DNA of 64,000 bases, taken from the NCBI RefSeq assembly GCF_016863175.1, contig NZ_BOOJ01000018.1:1-64000 (forward strand), given 5' to 3'. Shown piece by piece: positions 32,752-42,757 of this stretch. The position numbers and the translations under genes are program-made. Every line of letters starts with the position of its first letter. The first letter of the stretch is position 1. The notes beneath the pieces were generated by a model, which searched no databases, was not told the origin of the DNA, and was given only the letters and a program-made list of their open reading frames with translations. The DNA is from Paraplanobispora siamensis. Its GTDB lineage: Bacteria; Actinomycetota; Actinomycetes; Streptosporangiales; Streptosporangiaceae.

Positions 32752-33188
32752 CCCTCCCGATCGAGCAGGCAGCTCAGGACCGGCCCGGCGCCGCCGATCC
32801 GCTCGCGGACTCCCGGCCCGTCCCCGCCCGCCACGTGACCGCCGGAGGTCACGAGGACGACGAGGACGGTGAGGAGGACGACCGCGAGCCAGATCACCAT
32901 GGCGCCGGCGGCGAGCTCCAGGATGAGGCCGCGCCAGCCGGAGCCCCCGTCCCGCGGTCGCGCGCGGTGCGTCCTGCCCAGGGCGGCGAAGCCGAGGGCG
33001 GCGGAGATGATCGGGAGCAGGGCGGCGGTCCAGGAGGCGAGGGGCAGGAAGCCGGACAGGAGAGCGGTCGCGCCCGTGGCGAGCGCCGCGAGGCCGAGGG
33101 CGCTTCCGGGCTGCGGGCGCCGGGTCGCGCGGTCGTGGCGGCCGGAGTAGGGACGGGGGTCGGATGGCAGGCCGTACGCGTAGGTCAT
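32709..33188 (-). CDS. Small membrane protein, DUF4190-like pattern
   Basis: A 159-residue protein with a Tyr/Pro-rich N-terminus and hydrophobic segments at about 31-50 (ALGLAALATGATALLSGFLP), 53-72 (WTAALLPIISAALGFAALG) and 90-117 (LILELAAGAMVIWLAVVLLTVLVVLV), then a short external tail with two cysteines. The pattern resembles DUF4190-like actinobacterial membrane proteins; no function can be given. AGGAGAG precedes ATG 33188. Its 3' end overlaps the zinc peptidase gene. Confidence 0.7.
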   Translation of the reverse strand: MTYAYGLPSDPRPYSGRHDRATRRPQPGSALGLAALATGATALLSGFLPLASWTAALLPIISAALGFAALGRTHRARPRDGGSGWRGLILELAAGAMVIWLAVVLLTVLVVLVTSGGHVAGGDGPGVRERIGGAGPVLSCLLDREGQLTCEDGAVQVLQ

Positions 33189-33521
33189 GCGTCTCTCCTG
33201 TCCGGGGGGTGGAGTCACACTGTTGACGGCTAGATACCCACCCGGGTTGCCGTTCTCTGGGAAATAAATCGGCGTTTCTGGAGCCCGCCGAATGGTTTTT
33301 AGTCCTTATAGGGTGATATTCCGGTCGGCTCGCAGAGAAGATTTTCCATTCCGTGATTTTCCGGAGCCGGTGGCTTGCACCCGGTTACACTCGGTCCTGT
33401 TCACGAGGGTCTCCCGGGATGGCCGAGGGGCGCCGCTCCGGGGGGAGGCAGGCGCCGGTCCGGCCGCGCGCTCCCGGGAGATCGTCGTTCATGTCGGCGG
33501 TTCAGATTCGTCCGGGGTGTC
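33189..33521. other. Intergenic region with no convincing gene
   Basis: About 330 bases between divergent genes. The part from 33230 to 33370 is clearly richer in A and T than its surroundings (GGGAAATAAATCGGCG, ATGGTTTTTAGTCCTTATAG). It probably holds promoters for both flanking genes. Short open frames across it have no ribosome site and no protein-like composition. Confidence 0.6.
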
Positions 33522-34235
33522 ATGCGCGGGCCTGTTGAGAAACGACCTCGGTTATCCGCGATAGCCGTTTTTATGGTGATTTGCTGCCTTATTTCAGGGT
33601 GTTCCCATGACGCCGCGGCTCTGCCGGTCGATCGGTCCGCGGACCTGCCGGTCATCCGGTCCACGGCCCGGGCGCCGGTCGTGATGATCATCGGGGACAG
33701 CTTCACCGTCGGCTCGGGACCGGTGGCGCGCTGGCAGAGTTACGCCGCGCAGACCGCCCGCGCGCTGGACTGGCAGCTCATCACCGCCGGAGCGGCCGGC
33801 ACCGGCTTCGCCACCCCCGGCCGGGTGGGCCGGACCTTCGAGGACTCCTTCCGTCAAGAGCTCGCCTGGCGCCCGGCCCCCGACCTGCTGATCGTCTCCG
33901 GCGGCCACAACGACCGCCGTCCCACGGCCGGCCAGGTCCACCGGGCCACCGTCCGGCTGCTCGACCTGGTCCGGCGGCGCTGGCCCGACACCGCGGTCGT
34001 GGTGATCGGCCCGCTGTGGATGGGGGCCGTCCCCCGCTGGGCCTACCAGGTCAGGGACTCCGTCGCGCGCGCCGCCGAGGAGACGGGCACGACCTTCCTC
34101 GACCCGCTCGGCCGCCACTGGAGCAGGACGATGATCCTGCCGGACGGCGTGCACCCCACGCTGGAAGGCCACGCCCGCATCTCCCGCTGGCTGGTCACCG
34201 CCCTGGACGAGAAGGGTCTGCGCTCCGCCTTCTGA
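33522..34235 (+). CDS. Lipoprotein SGNH/GDSL hydrolase
   Basis: A 237-residue secreted esterase-like protein. The N-terminus has a lipobox LISGC, with Cys27 as lipid attachment site, so it is anchored outside the membrane. SGNH blocks are present: GDSF with Ser60, the oxyanion Gly in TAGAAGTGF, GGHND with Asn130, and DGVHP with Asp208 and His211. It may remove acetyl or acyl groups from cell-wall or plant polysaccharides; the cellulose island 2 kb away makes the second idea attractive but unproven. The start ATG 33522 is chosen for the signal peptide. The 3' end overlaps the convergent membrane gene by 41 bases. Confidence 0.83.
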   Translation: MRGPVEKRPRLSAIAVFMVICCLISGCSHDAAALPVDRSADLPVIRSTARAPVVMIIGDSFTVGSGPVARWQSYAAQTARALDWQLITAGAAGTGFATPGRVGRTFEDSFRQELAWRPAPDLLIVSGGHNDRRPTAGQVHRATVRLLDLVRRRWPDTAVVVIGPLWMGAVPRWAYQVRDSVARAAEETGTTFLDPLGRHWSRTMILPDGVHPTLEGHARISRWLVTALDEKGLRSAF

Positions 34236-34803
34236 AGCCTCTTCCGGACCTTCCGGAGACTCTGACGGCCGCGTACACCAGGCCGGCCACGGCGAGCACC
34301 ACCTCCGCCACGGCGGCCGCGGTCTTCACGGTGGTCAGCGCGGGCAGCCACGCCGCCGGGCCGGGTCCGGGATAGCGGGTCAGCAAGATCACCAGGACGA
34401 CGTTCTCCGTGTAGTCGGCCACCAGCGCCGCCACCGGAACCGGCCAGATCCACCACCGCACCCGGCCCGCGCCCAGCGCCGCCGCCAGAGCGCAGGTCAG
34501 GGCCAGCAGCGGCGGGAAGAGCAGGTCGAGAGTGGCCAGCAGCGTCAGATAGCGCTCCCGGCCCTCCTCGCCGTAGGCGGCCAGGGCCCGGTACACGCCC
34601 TCGGCGGACTCGCGCGGCTCCAGATCGAGGATGCCGACGCCACCCGAGACCTCCTTGACGCCCGCCGCGCTGAACGGCAGGCCGACGTTCGCCAGCAGGA
34701 CGACCGGGGCCAGCAGGGCCAGCAGGATGACGAACGTAAGGGGCCGGACGAAGCGCGCGGCGTCCAGGGCGCGGGACGTCCCGCCGGGAGGGGAGAGCGT
34801 CAT
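34195..34803 (-). CDS. Four-span membrane protein, unknown function
   Basis: A 202-residue membrane protein with spans around 20-40 (LTFVILLALLAPVVLLANVG), 88-108 (LATLDLLFPPLLALTCALAA), 115-138 (WWIWPVPVAALVADYTENVV) and 155-178 (TVKTAAAVAEVVLAVAGLVY). No family is recognised. It follows the epimerase gene through a duplicated start region (34800-34838). Its AAGGAG ribosome site is itself the second copy of that duplication. It is probably in one operon with the epimerase under the TetR-type operator at 35807. Confidence 0.75.
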   Translation of the reverse strand: MTLSPPGGTSRALDAARFVRPLTFVILLALLAPVVLLANVGLPFSAAGVKEVSGGVGILDLEPRESAEGVYRALAAYGEEGRERYLTLLATLDLLFPPLLALTCALAAALGAGRVRWWIWPVPVAALVADYTENVVLVILLTRYPGPGPAAWLPALTTVKTAAAVAEVVLAVAGLVYAAVRVSGRSGRGFRRRSADPSRPGR

Positions 34804-34838
34804 CGGGCCGTCTCCTTCGCATGGGGGGAGAGCGTCAT
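34800..34838 (-). other. 12-residue micro-ORF created by duplicated SD and start codon
   Basis: A 35-base unit is tandemly repeated on the minus strand: AAGGAGATCACCCGATGACG and later AAGGAGACGGCCCGATGACG, each followed by CTCTCCCC. The first ATG (34838) overlaps the epimerase TGA, and its ORF MTLSPHAKETAR ends in a TGA (34802-34800) that overlaps the true ATG (34803) of the membrane gene. Unlike the case at 12.4 kb, here the ribosome site is duplicated too, so the micro-ORF has a full initiation signal. Confidence 0.65.
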
Positions 34839-35764
34839 CGGGTGATCTCCTTCAGGGTCGCGGGCAGTCCTTCGCGGATCGACGGATGGCGCAGGGTGAA
34901 GCCGGTCGCGGTCAGCGCCGAGACGTCGGCGGCGGCGTCCAGCGTCAGCGTCTCCAGCGCGATCCGGCCGACCAGCTGCGCGGCCGCCCAGCGGGGCAGC
35001 GTGCGCGGGGCGGGGGCGCCGAGCAGCCGGGCGGTCTCCTCCAGCAGTTCGCGCAGCGTCGTGGCGGTGCCGTCGGCGGCCACGAAGCTCCGCCCCGCCA
35101 CGCCGTCGAGCCCGGCCACGTGGATCAGGGCGCGTGCGGCGTCCTCGACGTGGATGAGTGGGAGCCGGTTGTTCCCGGAGCCGGGGACCGGCACCCGCCG
35201 CCGGGCCAGGCCGGGCACGATCACGTCGCCGAAACCCTTGCCCGGACCGTAGACCATGTTCCCCAGGCAGACGTGGACGGCCGGCAGCCCCGACTGCTCG
35301 ATCAGGCGCCTGACGGGCAGGCCGATGTGGGCGAACCCGGCGGGCACGGTGCGCAGCGGGGAGGCGTGGGACACCGTACGGCCCGCGCCCGGGTCCAGGT
35401 CGTCGACGCCGCTGACCGAGACCAGCAGCGGCCGCTCGTGCGCGGGCAGGGAGCCGAGCGCCCGCAGGACCCCGGAGGTCGTCCCCTGCCGGGCGGAGCT
35501 GACCCGCCGGGCCGCGCGCAGGGTCATCCGGCCGGGCAGCCGGGGCTGGACGAGGTCGACGACGGCCGTCGCCCCCCGGGCGGTCTCCGCCCACGTCCCG
35601 GGGTCGTCCGCGGTGGACAGGTGGGGCGTCCCGCCCGCCTCCGTCACCCGCCGGGCGGCCTCGGCGCCGCGGACGAGGCCGGTCACCTCCCACCCGGCCG
35701 AGACGGCCTCCCGTACGGCGGTGCGCCCGATGAAGCCTCCGGCTCCCAGGATGAGCAGTCTCAT
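34835..35764 (-). CDS. NAD(P)-binding epimerase/dehydratase-family protein
   Basis: A 309-residue extended-SDR-like protein with the dinucleotide motif GAGGFIG (7-13) and the segments VSVSGVDDLDPGAGRTVSHA, VCLGNMVYGPGKGFGDVIVP, LPLIHVEDAARALIHVAGLD and GRSFVAADGTATTLRELLEE. Substrate is unknown; the Tyr/Lys catalytic pair is not obvious, so it may be an atypical reductase or NmrA-like protein. ATG 35764 is used because upstream in-frame sequence runs through the operator. The palindrome at 35807-35822 matches the one before the TetR gene, so this gene is a likely TetR target. Confidence 0.82.
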   Translation of the reverse strand: MRLLILGAGGFIGRTAVREAVSAGWEVTGLVRGAEAARRVTEAGGTPHLSTADDPGTWAETARGATAVVDLVQPRLPGRMTLRAARRVSSARQGTTSGVLRALGSLPAHERPLLVSVSGVDDLDPGAGRTVSHASPLRTVPAGFAHIGLPVRRLIEQSGLPAVHVCLGNMVYGPGKGFGDVIVPGLARRRVPVPGSGNNRLPLIHVEDAARALIHVAGLDGVAGRSFVAADGTATTLRELLEETARLLGAPAPRTLPRWAAAQLVGRIALETLTLDAAADVSALTATGFTLRHPSIREGLPATLKEITR

Positions 35765-35806
35765 GTGACTCCTCCGCTGATGCGAACACTGTTGTGAGTC
35801 AAGATG

Positions 35807-35822
35807 GTTAGCACTTGCTAAC
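35807..35822. promoter_or_regulatory. TetR-type operator upstream of the epimerase gene
   Basis: GTTAGCACTTGCTAAC, a perfect 7-2-7 palindrome 43 bases before the epimerase start. The same half-site GTTAGCA occurs at 36483-36498 next to the TetR gene. Confidence 0.8.
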
Positions 35823-35834
35823 TCCACGGTGCGG

Positions 35835-35855
35835 AAAAAGGCCCCCGCGGGGGCC
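35835..35855 (-). terminator. Terminator of the TetR gene
   Basis: GGCCCCC-GC-GGGGGCC palindrome (35840-35855), followed on the minus strand by five T residues (35839-35835). It separates the TetR gene from the epimerase operator. Confidence 0.88.
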
Positions 35856-35873
35856 GTGGGCGTCAGCCGCCGG

Positions 35874-36473
35874 TCATGGTTCCCGTGCGGCGATCATGCG
35901 GGTGATCAGGGGGTTCAGTCCGGCGCGCACCTCCTCTGAGGAGAGTTCCCCGAAATGCCGCATCCGGGCGTACTGTGCGACGGTGCCGGAGAGCGCGGCG
36001 ACCATCAGGTCGACCGGGACGGCGGTGGTGACCTCGCCCTCCGCCACTCCGTCGCGGAGCAGGGCGCGCAGCAGCTCGATGAGGGAGTCCCGCCGTTCGG
36101 CGGGGGACAGCCGCGGCCAGTAGACCCGGAGGTTGTCCTGTACGTAGAGGAACACCTCGGGCTCGCCGTCCAGCAGCGTGGCGAAGGCGTCCAGCAGCGA
36201 TCCGAGCCTCTCGCCGAAGGGGCGCCCCGGCGCGCAGGCCAGCGCCGCCCGGTCGTACAGGCGCCCGTAGCACCTGCCGAACAGGTGCAGGGCCAGCTGC
36301 TCCTTGGAGGCGAAGAACTTGAACAGGGCTGGATTGGTGTATCCGCTGGCCCGGGCGATGTCGCGCACGGTCGTGCCGTCCACGCCGTGCTCGACGAACA
36401 GCCGCAGCGCCTCGGTCAGGATGCACCGCTTGGACGGCGGGTCGCTCTCGCTCACGAGGAAGGGATGGGCCAT
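35874..36473 (-). CDS. TetR-family transcriptional regulator
   Basis: A 199-residue repressor. The N-terminal HTH is LTEALRLFVEHGVDGTTVRD followed by IARASGYTNPALFKFFASKE. The C-terminal ligand domain is variable. Its start lies 10 bases from a 16-bp palindrome (36483-36498) that recurs before the epimerase gene, so autoregulation and control of the epimerase/membrane operon are likely. The effector is unknown. Confidence 0.9.
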   Translation of the reverse strand: MAHPFLVSESDPPSKRCILTEALRLFVEHGVDGTTVRDIARASGYTNPALFKFFASKEQLALHLFGRCYGRLYDRAALACAPGRPFGERLGSLLDAFATLLDGEPEVFLYVQDNLRVYWPRLSPAERRDSLIELLRALLRDGVAEGEVTTAVPVDLMVAALSGTVAQYARMRHFGELSSEEVRAGLNPLITRMIAAREP

Positions 36474-36482
36474 GGAGAGGAA

Positions 36483-36498
36483 GTTAGCATCTGCTAAC
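36483..36498. promoter_or_regulatory. TetR-type operator at the TetR gene
   Basis: GTTAGCATCTGCTAAC, a 7-2-7 palindrome with half-sites identical to those at 35807-35822. It lies immediately upstream of the TetR start, where bound protein would block initiation. Confidence 0.82.
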
Positions 36499-36587
36499 CA
36501 CCCTTGTCGAGCGCGGGCCGGGGGTGACGGGTACGGTGACCCGCCACCCCCGGCGTGCCGAAAGCCTCTGCGAGGCCCCGCGAAGCT

Positions 36588-38213
36588 CTAGGAGATGGCC
36601 GGGGAAGGCGGGGTGCCGGTGCCGTTCCAGGAGCCGATGAAGCCGAAGGTGGTCGAGCCGCCGGCCGGGACGGTGCCGTTCCAGGGGGCGTTGGAGAAGG
36701 TGAAGGCGTTGCCCGAGGCCGACATGGTCGAGCTCCAGTTCTGGGTGATGTTCACTCCCGAGGGATAGGTGAGGGTGGTCCGCCAGGAGGTGACGGCGCT
36801 GGCGCACTTGACGGTGACTTCGCCCTGGAAGCCGCCCTGCCAGGAGTTGACGAGCCTGTAGGTGGCGGTGCAGCCGGTCCCGCCGGGTCCCGCCGGGGTG
36901 GTGAAGGTGGTGGTCTCGGAGTTCGCGGAGGTGTTGCCGGCGGCGTCGCGGGCGACGACGTGGACGGTGTAGGCAGTCTCCGGGGTCAGGCCGGTCAGGG
37001 CGACGGAGTTGGTGGCCGAGGATGCCAGCCTGGTGGTGCCCCGGTAGACGTCGTAGCCGGTGACGGCGCGGTTGTCGGTGGAGGCGGTCCAGGTCAGGGT
37101 GGCCCCGGTGGCGGTGACGGCGGAGGCGGCCGGCCTGCCGGGCGTGGACGGCGGGGTGGTGTCGTCCGGTGCGCCGCCCGCCAGGGCGTCGTGCACCGCC
37201 GTGTACGACGGCTTCTTGCCGTAGTTCTCGTCGTAGATCAGGGCCGCGCCCTCACCGGGGAAGGTGTCGGGCACCCAGGAGTGCCTGTCGGTGAAGCCCC
37301 AGATCGTGACGCCGGAGCATCGGCTCACCGCCAGGCAGGCCTTGACCACGTTGGAGTAGTAGGTGGCCTGCGTGGCGTCCTTGGTGGTGTTCCTGGGGGT
37401 CTGCATCCGGACGTCGAGCTCGGTGACCCTGACCTCCACGCCGAGATCGGCGAAGCGCTGCATGTTCTCCTGGATGTTCGGGAAGCCGTACTGGATCGCC
37501 AGGTGGCTCTGCATGCCCACGCAGTCGACCGGCACGTTCTGCGCGCGCAGCGACCTGACCAGGTTGTACATCGCGGTGCTCTTGGCGTTGACGCCCTCGA
37601 CGTTGTAGTCGTTGATGCAGAGCTTGGCGTCCGGGTCGGCCGCGCGGGCGGCGCGGAAGGCGTCGGCGATGTAGCTGTCGCCCAGCCTCTGGTACCAGAA
37701 CGAGTTGCGCAGGCTGCCGTTCTCCTCGAAGACCTCGTTCACCACGTCCCAGGACTTCAGGACGGGGTTGCTCGCGTAGCGCCCGGCGACCCTGGCGATG
37801 TGGTTCTGCATCGCCGAGCGCATGGCGTCGGCGCCGAGGTTCTGCACCCAGCTCGGCGTCTGGCTGTGCCAGACCAGCGTGTGCCCGTGCACCTGCTGGC
37901 CGTTCGCCTCGGCGAAGGCCATGATCTGGTCGGCCCCGCTGAAGTTGAACTGGTTCTGGCTGGGCTCGGTGGCGTCCCACTTCATCGCGTTCTCGGCGGT
38001 GATCTGGTTGAACTCCGAGGCCGCGATGGTGCGGTAGGCGCTCTCGTTGGCCAGGGGCGAGGTCGCCACGGCGGTGCCGATGAACTTGCCGCGCGCCTCG
38101 GCGTGCGCGCGCAGGGTGTCGGAGGCGTGGGCCGGTGTGGCGGGCAGGACGGCCGCAACCACGGGAAGGGCGGCGAGCGTCCCGGCCAGGATCGCTCTGC
38201 GGATGGCGGACAT
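36588..38213 (-). CDS. Secreted GH10 endo-beta-1,4-xylanase with FN3 and CBM2
   Basis: A 541-residue secreted xylanase. Signal peptide 1-30 (ends TPAHA). The GH10 domain (about 33-345) has NAMKWDATEPS, HGHTLVWHSQTPSW, the acid/base Glu160 in WDVVNEVFEENG, and the nucleophile Glu265 in RVTELDVRM. An FN3 domain (about 355-438) and a C-terminal CBM2 (about 443-541, GCTATYRLVNSWQGGFQGEV) follow. The CBM lacks the usual last cysteine and instead has an internal VKC. GAGAGGAA lies before ATG 38213. It is the last gene of the four-enzyme row. A 67-bp stretch of its CBM is identical to that in the mannanase gene. Confidence 0.95.
   Translation of the reverse strand: MSAIRRAILAGTLAALPVVAAVLPATPAHASDTLRAHAEARGKFIGTAVATSPLANESAYRTIAASEFNQITAENAMKWDATEPSQNQFNFSGADQIMAFAEANGQQVHGHTLVWHSQTPSWVQNLGADAMRSAMQNHIARVAGRYASNPVLKSWDVVNEVFEENGSLRNSFWYQRLGDSYIADAFRAARAADPDAKLCINDYNVEGVNAKSTAMYNLVRSLRAQNVPVDCVGMQSHLAIQYGFPNIQENMQRFADLGVEVRVTELDVRMQTPRNTTKDATQATYYSNVVKACLAVSRCSGVTIWGFTDRHSWVPDTFPGEGAALIYDENYGKKPSYTAVHDALAGGAPDDTTPPSTPGRPAASAVTATGATLTWTASTDNRAVTGYDVYRGTTRLASSATNSVALTGLTPETAYTVHVVARDAAGNTSANSETTTFTTPAGPGGTGCTATYRLVNSWQGGFQGEVTVKCASAVTSWRTTLTYPSGVNITQNWSSTMSASGNAFTFSNAPWNGTVPAGGSTTFGFIGSWNGTGTPPSPAIS
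36607..36673 (-). repeat. 67-bp direct repeat shared with 38382-38448 (CBM2 coding)
   Basis: The bases 36607-36673 in the xylanase gene are identical to 38382-38448 in the mannanase gene and encode the end of the CBM2 module. A second identical stretch of about 57 bases lies at 36820-36875 and 38595-38651. Sequence between them has diverged, which suggests gene conversion or a recent module copy. Confidence 0.88.
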
Positions 38214-38224
38214 GGGGTTCCTCT

Positions 38225-38270
38225 CTGTGCCTGATCTGTTCTGTGCCTGATCTGTTCTGTGCCTGATCTG
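38225..38270. repeat. 16-bp direct repeat in the xylanase leader
   Basis: CTGTGCCTGATCTGTT is repeated at 38225-38240 and 38241-38256 with a third, 14-base copy at 38257-38270. It lies directly upstream of the xylanase ribosome site. The even 16-base spacing is compatible with a repeated protein-binding site, or it may be neutral slippage. Confidence 0.85.
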
Positions 38271-38362
38271 TGCCTGAAACTTCAGGAGATTGGGCGAAAG
38301 TTTCGGAGACGGGTCTGGGGGAGGGGGTACGGCGCGGCGGCCGTACCCCCTTGTGGGAAGGG

Positions 38363-39928
38363 TCAGGAGATGACCGGAGCCGGCGGGGTGCCGGTGCCGT
38401 TCCAGGAGCCGATGAAGCCGAAGGTGGTCGAGCCGCCGGCCGGGACGGAACCGTTCCAGGCGGCGTTGGAGAAGGTGTAGGCGTTGCCGGAGACGCTCAG
38501 GGTCGAGCTCCAGTTCTGGGTGACCCGCACCCCGGCGGGGTAGGTCAGCGTGGTCTTCCACGAGGTCACCGCGGAGGTGCACTTGACGGTGACCTCGCCC
38601 TGGAAGCCGCCCTGCCAGGAGTTGACGAGCCTGTAGGTGGCGGTGCAGCCGCTCGGCGGGGTCGAGGTGGTCGTGAACGACGTGCTCTCGGAGGCGTCGG
38701 AGACGTTCCCGGCGGCGTCGCGGGCCACGACGTGCACGGTGTAGGCGGTCTCGGGAGTGAGGCCGGTCAGGGCGAGGGAGCCGGTGGCCGAGGAGCCCAG
38801 CTTGGTGGTGCCCCGGTAGACGTCGTAGCCGCTGACGCCGCGGTCGTCGGTGGAGGCGGTCCAGGTCAGGGTGGCCCCGGTCGAGGTGATCGCCGACACG
38901 GCGGGCTTGCCGGGCCTGGTGGGCTTCTGCGTGTCGGGGGTGCCGCCCCCGCCGTAGATCTTCGCCTCGACGGCGGTCTGCGCGATGCCGTCGGGGCCGT
39001 TGAACAGGCGCTGGCCCCAGGAGGTCAGCGCGTTGACGTTGAAGTTGGTGACCTGGTCGAGATACTCGACGCCGCCGCCGTTGCCGCTCCAGGACCAGCC
39101 GAAGTAGCCCAGGCCCCGAGCCTGAGCCTGGGACATGATCGTGTCCTCGTCGGGGTCGCCGTCGGAGTGGTTGTGCCCGAACTCGCCGACGACCAGCGGG
39201 AGGCCGGCGGTCTCGAACGCCTGGAGATAGTCGGTGACCTCGGCCGCGGTGTCGAACACGCCGTACATGTGGATCGAGAAGATCGTGTTGCGGTCCGGGT
39301 CGGCGGCGAAGACGGTTTTGGCGTTGTCACGCATGGTGAAGCGCCAGTCCTGGCCCCAGTTGGGGGCGTCGACCATGAGCGCGTGGTCGAACCCGGCCTC
39401 GCGCATGCGCTTGACCGCGTTGGAGGTGACCTCGGTCCAGCCCGGGGTGACGGCGTTGTTGCCGATCGGCTCGTTGCCGATGTTGATGATGACGTAGTCC
39501 TCCTGGCCCTCCAGCGCGCTCTTCACGCTGACCCAGTAGTTCACGGCCTGGTCGAGGGTGTAGGCGCCGGCCTGCTCGCCGTACCCGGTGGTGTCGTGGT
39601 TCTCCAGCACGCAGATGAGCTTGTTCTGTTTGCACAGGGAGACGACGTTCGCCACGTCGGCGGCGTTGTTGGGGGTCCACCGGCCGCCGCTGAGCACCAC
39701 GCGCACGGCGTTGGCGCCCAGGGACTTGATCCCGGCGAAGGAGCCCGTCTGGGAGGTGTACCAGGTGTGCGCGTGGGAGGTGCCGCGCAGGATGAGCGGT
39801 GTGCCGTCGGCCTCGACGATCTCCGCGCCGCTCACGTGGATGCCGGTGTCGGCGTGGGCGGGAGGCGCCGCGGCGAAGACCGAGACGAGGGCCGCGGCGA
39901 GCGCCGCGATGGTGAGTCGTGTTCGCAT
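38363..39928 (-). CDS. Secreted GH5 (subfamily 8-like) beta-mannanase with FN3 and CBM2
   Basis: A 521-residue secreted enzyme. Signal peptide 1-26 (PPAHA). The GH5 domain (about 28-325) begins GIHVSGAEIVEADGTPLILRG and has LENHDTTGYGEQ, acid/base Glu153 in INIGNEPIGNN and nucleophile Glu249 in LVVGEFGHNHSDGD; these segments are those of GH5_8 endo-1,4-beta-mannanases rather than cellulases. FN3 (about 338-418) and CBM2 (about 425-521) follow and closely resemble those of the neighbouring xylanase, including absence of the C-terminal cysteine. Cellulase activity cannot be excluded from sequence. Confidence 0.9.
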   Translation of the reverse strand: MRTRLTIAALAAALVSVFAAAPPAHADTGIHVSGAEIVEADGTPLILRGTSHAHTWYTSQTGSFAGIKSLGANAVRVVLSGGRWTPNNAADVANVVSLCKQNKLICVLENHDTTGYGEQAGAYTLDQAVNYWVSVKSALEGQEDYVIINIGNEPIGNNAVTPGWTEVTSNAVKRMREAGFDHALMVDAPNWGQDWRFTMRDNAKTVFAADPDRNTIFSIHMYGVFDTAAEVTDYLQAFETAGLPLVVGEFGHNHSDGDPDEDTIMSQAQARGLGYFGWSWSGNGGGVEYLDQVTNFNVNALTSWGQRLFNGPDGIAQTAVEAKIYGGGGTPDTQKPTRPGKPAVSAITSTGATLTWTASTDDRGVSGYDVYRGTTKLGSSATGSLALTGLTPETAYTVHVVARDAAGNVSDASESTSFTTTSTPPSGCTATYRLVNSWQGGFQGEVTVKCTSAVTSWKTTLTYPAGVRVTQNWSSTLSVSGNAYTFSNAAWNGSVPAGGSTTFGFIGSWNGTGTPPAPVIS

Positions 39929-39960
39929 GACCTACCTCTGGGAGCCTCTGTGGGGAAGGT

Positions 39961-40092
39961 GGCCGGCCGGGCGTAGGGGTCCGGCCACGCCCGGCCGGGG
40001 TTCGGGGTCGGCCCGCGGCGCGGCCGATGTGGGCGATCGGCTCGCGCCGCGGGCGGGGGGAAGGGCCGGTGCCGGCCCGCGCCGCTGGTGAT
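39961..40092. other. Cluster of strong hairpins between GH9 and mannanase genes
   Basis: The gap holds CCGGCCGGGCGT (about 39963) pairing with ACGCCCGGCCGG (about 39987), and CCCGCGGCGCGGCCGAT (40012-40028) pairing with ATCGGC and CGCGCCGCGGG up to about 40052. A smaller GGGCCGG/CCGGCCC pair lies near 40073. They may terminate or attenuate transcription after GH9, or stabilise a processed mRNA. No regulator motif is seen, and no CelR-type operator. Confidence 0.65.
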
Positions 40093-40101
40093 CGGTAAGG
40101 G

Positions 40102-42700
<2,599 letters not shown>

Positions 42701-42757
42701 AGGTCTTCGGGTCTTCTCCCGACGGGGTGGCCGGTCAGGACGACCGGCCGGGACTCG

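Noticed and set aside
33292-33564. 90-codon plus-strand open frame in the 33.2-33.5 kb gap
   Set aside because: No ribosome site, Arg/Pro-rich translation without features, and it overlaps the start of the lipoprotein hydrolase in another frame.
38363-39928. Annotating the GH5 enzyme as an endoglucanase
   Set aside because: The segments around both catalytic Glu residues (INIGNEPIGNN, GEFGHNHSDGD) are those of GH5_8 mannanases, so a cellulase name would over-reach.
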